Shown here: in pieces, positions 56,806-64,000 of the stretch
How positions within the stretch are numbered: the stretch's first letter is position 1
Layout: every line of letters starts with the position of its first letter
NCBI GenBank assembly: GCA_024699855.1
Contig: JAMPIQ010000002.1
Span: 11,098,001-11,162,000 of the forward strand
Source: Aphelenchoides besseyi
Taxonomy: Eukaryota > Nematoda > Chromadorea > Rhabditida > Aphelenchoididae
DNA: 64,000 nucleotides
Direction: 5' to 3'
Position numbers and translations under genes: made by a program
The notes under the pieces: generated by a model
Database searches by the model: none
Seen by the model: only the letters and a program-made list of their open reading frames with translations
Told to the model about the DNA's origin: nothing

Positions 56806-57384
56806 GTTGTGAAAATTCTAAACTACAAGCGTTTATCGTATTTAAACAATTCGAATTATGCGCTCATAAAACACGTAGCTAGAATCTCCAGTCAGTTTAG
56901 TTTGAAAGTCGATTTATCTTTTGGATAGAAATAATTTCGCGCAAACCACTAACCGTAGACGGTTAAAATACAATGATAAAATTGGTATAAGGATGCCCAA
57001 AAGTAACGCCAGCAATACTGCAAAACAACGCCGACTCTCACTAAGTGCAAGCGAATTGCAGAGAGACGACGGTGCGTATACTCACGATGTGAGAGACAGT
57101 TAGCGGAGCGCACTTGTCTTCAGCTTGCAGAAGTTTATGCGGACGATAAGAGTGCGTAATAAGTGAAATTATTCTTTCAACCATGAGAATATAACACCTA
57201 TGTAATTGAAAATAGACGACATCTTTCTCGGTTACTAATCAAACGAAAGTATACTCATGCGAAGTAAACGAGTGACTCTGAGAGCTTACAAAACTGTTCG
57301 TAATGTCAGTTTTATTGATCATGTTCAGATATTGAGAAATTTACAACAAAGATAGAACCCGTTAGAAAAATTGGTTGATAGGAT

Positions 57385-57957
57385 TCATTTAGACACCTTC
57401 TTAAGCACACGTTTCTTTGGTGATCCCGATTTGGACGAACTGGATTTGCGACGAATCTTTCCAGACTTCAAATTCTTTGCATTTTCACCACTTTGTCTCT
57501 TCTTCGGCTTTAACTTCTTCTTGGCCAACGTTCCGTTCGTATCTTCCGATTGTTTGTGACGATTGAAATGAGTGTAATCGTACGCCCAATTCGCAGCCTC
57601 TTCTTTCTTATGTCGAGCTTGTACTTCTTCGATGGTAATACGCTTTGGAATTGTATCTTGAAACGCCGTAAGCCATGTCCTTTTGTGTATAAATTCGGCC
57701 AAATCGTCGTATGTCACATTAGATCGTTGGTTTGCTTTTGAAATCTTGGCAGCTCCACGAATTAGTCGCTTGAGAAACATATTCTGAAAAAATGCGATAA
57801 AAACGAACATATCAATTGAACAAAGAAGCTAGTAAACAAAACTCACGTTACAGTTAGTGATCAAACCAAACGTTTCCTTTTGATCGTTGGCCGAAAAGTT
57901 GTGACCTGAAGCCGTTGCAATTAAAGTTGTAACAGATTCCGTGAAGTCGTCCGCCAT
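57385..57957 (-). CDS. CHRAC1/POLE4-type histone-fold protein
   Basis: Histone-fold subunits of this class (NF-YC-like) pair with a POLE3/CHRAC17-type partner in the CHRAC/ACF remodeller or DNA polymerase epsilon. Exons 57957-57847 and 57783-57385 give 169 residues. The fold covers about residues 1-85: an alpha-2 helix (CNMFLKRLIRGAAKISKAN), the loop and strand NVTYDDLAEFI, then the CHRAC1-like DTIPKRI. The last 80 residues are a Lys/Ser-rich basic tail (KKKLKPKKRQ, then RRKSSSSKSGSPKKRV), longer and more basic than the acidic tail of human CHRAC1. POLE4 is the main alternative identity. Confidence 0.72.
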
Positions 57958-58151
57958 TTGAAGATTCCTAAAATTAAAAATGTTTAATAAAAACGGTACT
58001 TAAAAACAATGTAAACGTTTACAGTGTGAAAAATAACGCCTATACTCCAAAAACACTTAACCGTGTGATGAAAATTCTATAGGCTGTACTTCGTCACAAC
58101 AACGGTAATCTGTTGGTTAATTTTATTCATTTTGTTATTGAAATTTAGATA
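57958..58151. promoter_or_regulatory. Short divergent promoter region
   Basis: Only 194 bases separate the start codons of the histone-fold gene (leftward) and CWF19L2 (rightward), so both promoters must be shared or overlap. No TATA box or clear motif is visible. The sequence is AT-rich. Confidence 0.5.
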
Positions 58152-60989
58152 ATGAAACGATCGTTACAGCGACCAGTCGACGACGATGAAGACGACTACT
58201 ATGGAGGGTCGAGTTTTGGAAGTGAGAATCGAGGATCTGGACGCAAATCGTTAAATTTTGTTCCGTCAGAAACCGCTTCAGCGACATCATCGAAACCATC
58301 CGAACGTTTATCTCGTGTCAACAACGCCGAATCTGAGAATACGAAGGGACCAAGACCGTTAACTGCCGATGAGCGAAACGCGTTAGCGGCAAAGATTCTG
58401 AAGGCAGAAATGAGTGGAAAGAAGGTTGGTTGATAATCGCGATTAAGCTTACAGTTTGTGATTTGAGGACAGAGCAAATACTCTAAAGCGGAAGCTTGAG
58501 TTGGGTGTTGTAGAAGATGATAAACCATCGACAGAAAACGGAAAGTCAGAGAACCAAGAGATTGTTTTACTCAAAATGGATAAGAAGAGTGGACTTGTAA
58601 AACCGGCACAAACGTCCAAGAAAGTAAGAGAAGTTTACTGTTTGTTTATGCAAGTCTTATAGGAAACAGACACAAGCCGTGATTCGAAGGCATCGAAAAG
58701 CACGGTTATGAATTCGTTTGAAGCACAAACAAATTTGGATGATATGGTAGCGGCTGAGAAATGTACGACGGCCGAAGATCAACTGAATTTGTTTAGTCAT
58801 GCCATTAAAGTGAGTATATGCTTTGTTTTACACATATTCTTGAATAATTTAGATGTCTGCTGGTAAGAAGACCGACGATGATTGGATTCTTGATGACAAC
58901 ATCACAAGTCACAAGAAGAAGGCACGTCATGCAACGGAAGAAGCAAGATCTTTGCGATCGAAGAATATTTCTGGTACGTTGTTTATTTACTCTTGAACAT
59001 ATTCATATGAGATAGCTTGCATTTGAACTAAATTACAAGGGTAATCTGCGTATCCACACGACTAGCGGATTCGGAAACGTAAATTGAATTCGCGCACTTT
59101 GGATGCCAATTTCTTCATGAACAAAAACGAATCTTTGAGCTTCGAAAGTCGATCATCGGAACCAACAAAAATGTTTTTTGTTGTCGTTTCCATCGTGTCT
59201 AAAACTTGGCAGTATGAATAAGCTTTGTGATGGTACGATCAAACGCTTACCAACATTGCTATGATTGTCTTCTGCTTCGAAATTGTTTCCTGCGGATTGA
59301 ACAACATCTTGGTCTTCTGAACTTTGACATTTGATTTTTTCGTAGTAAATGGCATTGTGAAATGGACGCATAAGTTTTGGATTATCGTATTGATTTTCTT
59401 TCAAAAGCTCGCAATATGCTTTACTCTGAAGTTATTCGATTAGTACGATTCGTACATTAACATTACGTTGAGCATTGCTGGTAGAAAGTAGTTAGTTGCG
59501 GTGCAGTTTTTGTTTGACAGACATCTTCCAATACAATCGGTATGTGAGGTCACAGTTGCTGTTCCAATCATTTCTCCAAAATATACATACTCGGGAATCA
59601 CGTTGCTGTGAATACCCTGTGGGCATTCTAAAGGTTCGTGGTCAGGTATTGTATCTAGTTAAATGTACCCGAATCATCATAAACGACATCGTAAAACGGA
59701 GCTTGTCGTGGCGGATTAAGTTCAGCACGCAAATCACCAAACCATTCAGTTGTTCCGTCTGCCTGTGAAATAAGCAGCAGTACAAAGCCAAGTAGACTGG
59801 TATGGCTTTGGAACATGAATTCGAAATGATCGTTATCTTAACGAACGTTTTTGAAATGACCGACACAATAAAACCGAATAAACCAATCGCAAACTGACAG
59901 CTTGATGGGTCAGAACTATTCTACTGCATTCTTTCGGTTAACAAACAGGCACACGCACAGTCTGAAACATCAATCGGTACGGGCATCGACGTAAACAGTT
60001 TAAAATTAGTTGCGTAATACACTGCGCCGCGCCCAACGATCGTCCTTAGGCTGCTTTTTTCGTGTTTGTATCGAACGGGGAAGTAAAGGAATTTACTCTT
60101 TGTTTTTTCAAGCAACTTCAAATTTAGAGCACAAAAATTTGGAACGAACTTTAAACTCATGTGCGTTGTGCATTGATTCGTCGCGTTTTGACAAATCGAC
60201 GGTTGTTGCCGTTGGATCGAAGGTATTTCGAAGCATGTACAATAGTTAATCGTTAAGTTTAGACGTATCTAGCAGTTGTTCCATGGAAAGGATTGGACGA
60301 TTTTCACTGTCGCATAGTCACGAACGAACATTACGCTTCGGCAGTTACAGTCGATGAAGATGTGTTCGAAGAACTTGCGCAAATGCGTAAAAGTCTGGTT
60401 GCAATGTTCCAGGAACGAGATGAAGATTGTGCATTTATTGAAACGGCAAAAGTCCAAAAGAATGGATGTCATATGAGTGTAGAATGTATTCCAATGCCGA
60501 AAGAGATCGGTGATCTGTTGCCAATTTACTTCAAAGTAAACGATTTAAAGTCTTTAATTTTCAGTTACCTTGAGAAGTAACCGAATTTGTAATCGTGCTG
60601 TATTTTAGCAAGCACTAGAAAACGCAGGAGCTCAATGGTCGACTCACAAGAAGATTTTCGACTTAAAATCCTCGAAAGACCAAACAGTTCGTTCTATCAT
60701 ACCTAAGGGATTCTCTTATTTCGCCGTTGACTTCGGATTGGAACCGGGTTATGCGCATGTTATTGAAGATCCAGACAAGTTCCCGGATTATTTCGGACAG
60801 GTACCCTCAACAGTATTGTTTGAGCAAAAAAAGACTGTTTAGGAAATCGTAGGCGGTATGATTGATGCGGATCATAAGTGTTGGCGCAATGTCGAATACG
60901 AGAAATTGGACCAACTGAAAGATAAACGCGATCGTTTCAAAGATCAATGGAAAGAGTTCGATTGGACTGCAAAGTCGAATGCGGAGTAG
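58152..60989 (+). CDS. CWF19-like protein 2 (CWF19L2/Drn1 family), complete
   Basis: CWF19-family proteins act late in splicing, at the intron-lariat spliceosome, next to the debranching enzyme. Exons 58152-58424, 58468-58623, 58663-58809, 58853-58973, 60113-60222, 60263-60535, 60609-60800 and 60843-60989 give about 472 residues in one frame. Seen: the family helix LAAKILKAEMSGKK, the NLDDMVAAEKCTTAEDQ motif, the CxxC start of the CwfJ N-domain (CALCIDSSRF), HCRIVTNEH (HIT-like), CIPMPKEIGDLLPIYFK, then the CwfJ C-domain (YFAVDFGLEPGYAHVIED, FPDYFGQEIVGGM). It is shorter than the vertebrate protein because the N-terminal charged region is reduced. The intron 58974-60112 is 1139 bases and holds a complete gene on the other strand. 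Confidence 0.95.
58982..58987 (-). terminator. Poly(A) signal AATAAA of the nested gene
   Basis: The hexamer reads on the minus strand 75 bases beyond the nested gene's stop and 8 bases from the host exon's donor site. Confidence 0.5.
59062..59816 (-). CDS. Secreted PAN/apple-like domain protein, nested antisense in a CWF19L2 intron
   Basis: Four exons, 59816-59669, 59627-59467, 59425-59251 and 59198-59062, join in consistent phase to 206 residues ending at TAG. The start gives a signal peptide (SLLGFVLLLISQADG). The mature part has few cysteines, arranged like a PAN/apple module: ECPQG, then HTDCIGRCLSNKNCTATNYF, AYCELLKEN and IKCQSS. Such modules mediate protein or carbohydrate contacts outside the cell. 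Splice sites are canonical, with branch-like CTAAT/CTAAC upstream of acceptors. An AATAAA on the same strand at 58987-58982 lies 8 bases inside the host intron, so the coding region and poly(A) signal both fit within it. The Ser/Asn-rich C-terminus has no membrane anchor. The PAN call rests on the Cys pattern. Confidence 0.8.
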
Positions 60990-61048
60990 AAGCGTTGCAT
61001 CGAAACATTTTTCTAATCCGCAACTTTACTTTATAACTTATACTGAAC

Positions 61049-61054
61049 AATAAA
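61049..61054 (+). terminator. Poly(A) signal AATAAA of CWF19L2
   Basis: Lies 60 bases beyond the CWF19L2 stop and about 108 bases before the next start codon, in the same orientation. Confidence 0.6.
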
Positions 61055-61161
61055 AAGTTGACAACCTTATTCTCGTAGTATTCTTTGTTTTCAACCGTTC
61101 AACTTTCGGATATCGTATTAGAAGTGCAAACAAAAATAGACGGTTTTATTGAAGTGTAAAG

Positions 61162-62085
61162 ATGTTTGTAATTCAACTGGCTGAATGGCTTAGTCCGACT
61201 CCTGAACCGAGTTCTCAACTTCGTATTCGCTACAATCAGGCCTCAACGGCGATTTCCAACTCCTTTACATTGCAAATCAGTAAAAGCGATGCGGCTTATC
61301 TTTACGTACGATACAAAACCATAGAACGGACTTTACGTGAGTTTTCATTTGCAACCGAAGATACACGAGCTATGTTAGATTGGTGTGATTATTTCAAGCA
61401 ACCGATGTTGATTATCGCATCACTTAATTTGTCTCGATTTACTTACGCACAGTTGATGGAACAGTACATAACGAAAGTGCGAGAGTTGGGAGTCTTCATT
61501 GACCAATCAGTGGATGGGCATCAGAAACGCGGTGGTTTTGCAAAAGGACCGAGTAAAATGGCAAGTCAACAACCGATTTCTTCATGCATTTTGTTTTAGG
61601 GGTTTGTGGTAGAAGATGAGGATAACAATGTAAACGAGAACAACGCCAACTCTCGGCTCGTCGAGTTGATACGAAACAACGAAATTGAAGCAATTGAGCG
61701 GCTGCTTGAAGTAGATCCAACGCTCGTATCTCAAAGTCATTTCGGAGTTCGTTTGTTTCACGTTCGAAGTTTAAATTCGATTCAGATTTACCCACTTCAT
61801 TACGCTGCTGATATCGGCAACTTGGAGTCCGTGCAAAAACTACTTGAAAAGCGAGTCGACATCAATCAGATCGATGATGAGGGCCAAACTGCTTTGCATT
61901 ATGGTAACACGAATTCGAAATGATTTGCACAAATCAAATGTTTAGCAGCTACAAATGGACATGTTGAAGTGGTTCGGTATCTGCTCGACGCCGGCATTGA
62001 TCGCTCCATTAGATGTGATCTCGGAATGACCGCATTGGATTCGTGTCACGACATAAAAATCATTCAAATGTTACAAGCTGACTAA
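61162..62085 (+). CDS. ACBD6-like acyl-CoA-binding and ankyrin-repeat protein with divergent ACB domain
   Basis: ACBD6 binds long-chain acyl-CoA and supports N-myristoylation. Exons 61162-61560, 61600-61746, 61786-61903 and 61946-62085 give about 267 residues (human 282). The N-terminal third aligns with an ACB domain: AAYLYVRYK corresponds to the YxxxYK helix and LMEQYITKVRELG to the last helix. The central GKAKWxAW motif is replaced (TRAMLDWCDYF). Two ankyrin repeats follow (YPLHYAADIGNLESVQKLL, EGQTALHYAATNGHVEVV), then a partial third (MTALDSCHDIKIIQML). The first intron needs a GC donor (AAAATG|gcaagt) to hold frame, and the third exon's upstream donor is GGA|gttcg, so these two junctions are inferred. 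The ankyrin part and gene length fit ACBD6 best. Confidence 0.8.
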
Positions 62086-62168
62086 TCCTTTTTAAGCAAA
62101 ACATTACATTCCAATGAATGTAATCTCTTCATCCAAACTTCATGCTTTAAAACCGAAGAATCTGCTTT

Positions 62169-62174
62169 AATAAA
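62169..62174 (+). terminator. Poly(A) signal AATAAA of the ACBD6-like gene
   Basis: The hexamer lies 84 bases beyond the stop codon in the sense orientation. Confidence 0.55.
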
Positions 62175-62720
62175 CGAGTTCCCTTCGAGTTGTGTGGTCC
62201 TAGAGTGCAATTAAAAGGTTCTGTTTGCATGACAATAACAAAAATCCTTTTGCTAAGCGACACTCAAATGGAAATCGCGAACATGTCAAAGCGGATTGTC
62301 TGATTCGTTTGGCATAAAATGCGTAATTTCTCTTGTTGTGATTTTCGTTCAGTCATCGCTTTTTGTTTTGCTCTTCGAACTTTTATCGAAAAGTTTGCAA
62401 TGCGATAAGAAGCCATGTTTTTGTGTTTGGAAGTGGATATCGATTTTTAAAATCGACGCTTAAGCTGCCAGTTCACTGGCTTGTTGCTTTTCGTTGACGT
62501 TGAGTTTTGTTTTCAAGTATCAAACATGCAAAATTTTTACAAACTGGTGCGCGTTCCATGTTGATGTTACAGGCGTGTTGGGAGAAAAGAGGAAAAGCGT
62601 TGCAGCGGGAAAAAGAGTGCGTGCTTTTCGTGCACTCGATGTTCCCCAGTTTTAGCAGACACATGCATTTTTCATCAAGTTTATAGTTCGGTGTTTTACG
62701 CTTATTCGATTGTTTTAGTG
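62175..62720. other. Intergenic region upstream of the last gene
   Basis: About 550 bases with no supported ORF. The bases just before 62721 (GATTGTTTTAG) look like a splice acceptor, so the next gene probably has an untranslated first exon or is trans-spliced. Confidence 0.4.
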
Positions 62721-64000
62721 ATGTCTGTGAAAAAAGACACGCATCAGCCAGCAAACTTCCGGTCTTCGGTTTGGGGACAACAAGTTCACTCAGCGGAGAA
62801 TCACACTCAGAATCCGCCCGATCCAGTCGCTGCGCTCTCCGATGAATGGCCCAAACTGAATGTGTCGGGCAAGAACGAACAACCGACGAAGATTTCGACT
62901 AGTCCAAGCTCCTCGACAAGTACGAGTACTCAGGTGAATACGAGAAATCCACCAGTTTTCGTATTCACTTCTTTTGTTTCAGACCAAAAGCACGGAGGTT
63001 GTCGATAATGGTCTCGCCCAATCACGTCGAGGATCGAAGAAACAATGGGTAGATTGGGCAATTTGGTTTTGACTAGTTGTTTTTTCAGAAAAAAATGGAC
63101 ATCGATATCACGTACAAAGAGCCGCCAAATCATCGCAATCCCGCCCAACGATCCGGTGCTAATCGTTCGCTCAATGGTGACACTTTTCATTCGATGAACA
63201 ACAATTGTAAAGGAAACAAACAACGTTCACGAAATCGCTATCGAGCTGCTAGCAACGTCGCAGAGAAAGAGGCTGCAAATCTCAACGAATCACACGACAA
63301 CTCTAAACAACTCGATGACAATGTCAAACAAGAGACTGCAAATGCGAGCGAGATGGCTAACGGACCGCCTCCGAATTTCCGAAATGATAACAGAAACTTC
63401 GAAAATCATCGCAATAGTCGCTATTTGTAAGTACGTTCTCTATTTGGATTGGACTTTCATTCATTTCAGCAATGATCGTAATCGGCGTCGTCGTGACAAC
63501 AACGGTCGAAATTTTCGTTACAGTGTTCCAAATTTGTTTCAAACGGGTCTATTTTATCATTCCGAAGGATTTCCACCGGGTACTACACTTGTCTATCCAA
63601 ATGTCTCCAACTTTTTTGTTCCCGTATATCCGGACGTGAGTTACGGGCAGTTCGTTAACAACTTCACAGAACTCGGACAAATGGGACAATTTTTGGGTAA
63701 GTTCTATGTAAACACTTTTGAACTTTATAAACAATATCTGTGTTTCTGGGTAGATTTGCCAAATTTTCCATCTGTCGGTATCTTTTAGTTACATCTTATG
63801 GACATTGTGCTCAAAATGTCCGATAAAAATTTTTGAAAAAATTTTTGATTTGCAAACAACCATCTATGTTTTCAGCATATCGAGCTCCGATGTTCAACTT
63901 GGACCATCAAGTCATCAACACAGAAGCTCAACCGTTGATCCACTCTGAAGCTCCACCAATTGTCTCCACTCAAGCTCATAATATTGTCAGCACTGACGCT
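62721..64000 (+). CDS. Low-complexity RNA-binding-type protein, tentatively LARP1-like N-terminal part, runs off the right edge
   Basis: Exons 62721-62933, 62983-63048, 63089-63426, 63470-63696 and 63876-64000 (edge) keep phase and encode about 320 residues. The region is disordered: ANFRSSVWGQQ and ALSDEWPKLN near the start, a junction reading KKQWKKMDIDITYKEPP, an Arg/Asn-rich block (NDRNRRRRDNNGRNF), then aromatic Tyr/Phe/Pro-rich sequence (YPNVSNFFVPVYPDVSYG) and a repetitive acidic end (STEAQ-like units). A WP.L motif, a KxxW..(M/L)DI motif, an RGG-like basic block and a YP-rich stretch occur in this order in LARP1 proteins upstream of the La motif, but the La domain would lie beyond the window. 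A different RNA-binding scaffold is possible. Confidence 0.5.

Overview
The window is nuclear DNA from an animal, most likely a nematode or a close relative. Almost every recognisable gene is cut into small exons by very short introns (mostly 35-60 bases, T-rich, ending TTTCAG or TTTTAG), spacing is compact, and the gene set matches nematode families (unc-103/ERG channel, nhr-6/NR4A receptor, ckk-1, dpyd-1). There are no bacterial operon or ribosome-binding signals. I rebuilt exon chains by hand from homology, GT(GC)-AG boundaries and phase. For the main genes every junction keeps frame, but single-base errors in coordinates are possible.

Layout, left to right. 1-1387 (-): start of a FRMPD4/Preso-like WW-PDZ-FERM scaffold that runs off the left edge. 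3415-7180 (+): complete dihydropyrimidine dehydrogenase. 9231-12898 (+): CaM-kinase kinase, with probable 5' exons. 13613-20563 (-): complete ERG-type potassium channel without a PAS domain. 20.6-32.5 kb: gene-poor DNA, with plus-strand ORF fragments in its right half and a possible broken gene at 32.5-33.2 kb. 33702-42361 (-): NR4A nuclear receptor with two alternative first exons. 42.4-49.4 kb: mostly unassigned, with one credible small spliced gene at 45.0-45.5 kb.

49426-54561 is the most unusual feature: about 1.8-2.1 kb inverted arms around a roughly 1.2 kb spacer, starting AG and ending CT, flanked on both sides by the same 6 bases (CATCTT). That is the architecture of a transposon insertion, and the AG..CT ends plus a 6-base duplication fit the Polinton/Maverick class best. 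Each arm carries a copy of an intron-containing fragment of the N-terminal domain of hormone-sensitive lipase. The left copy lacks 242 bases, ending at an exon/intron border and at a GGT microhomology.

55.0-64.0 kb is dense: a chromodomain protein (-), a CHRAC1/POLE4-type histone-fold protein (-), CWF19L2 (+) with a complete secreted PAN/apple-like gene nested antisense in one of its introns, an ACBD6-like acyl-CoA-binding ankyrin protein (+), and the 5' part of a tentative LARP1-like RNA-binding protein running off the right edge. The genes do not form one pathway. They are typical eukaryotic neighbours covering pyrimidine catabolism, calcium and potassium signalling, transcription, chromatin and RNA processing.
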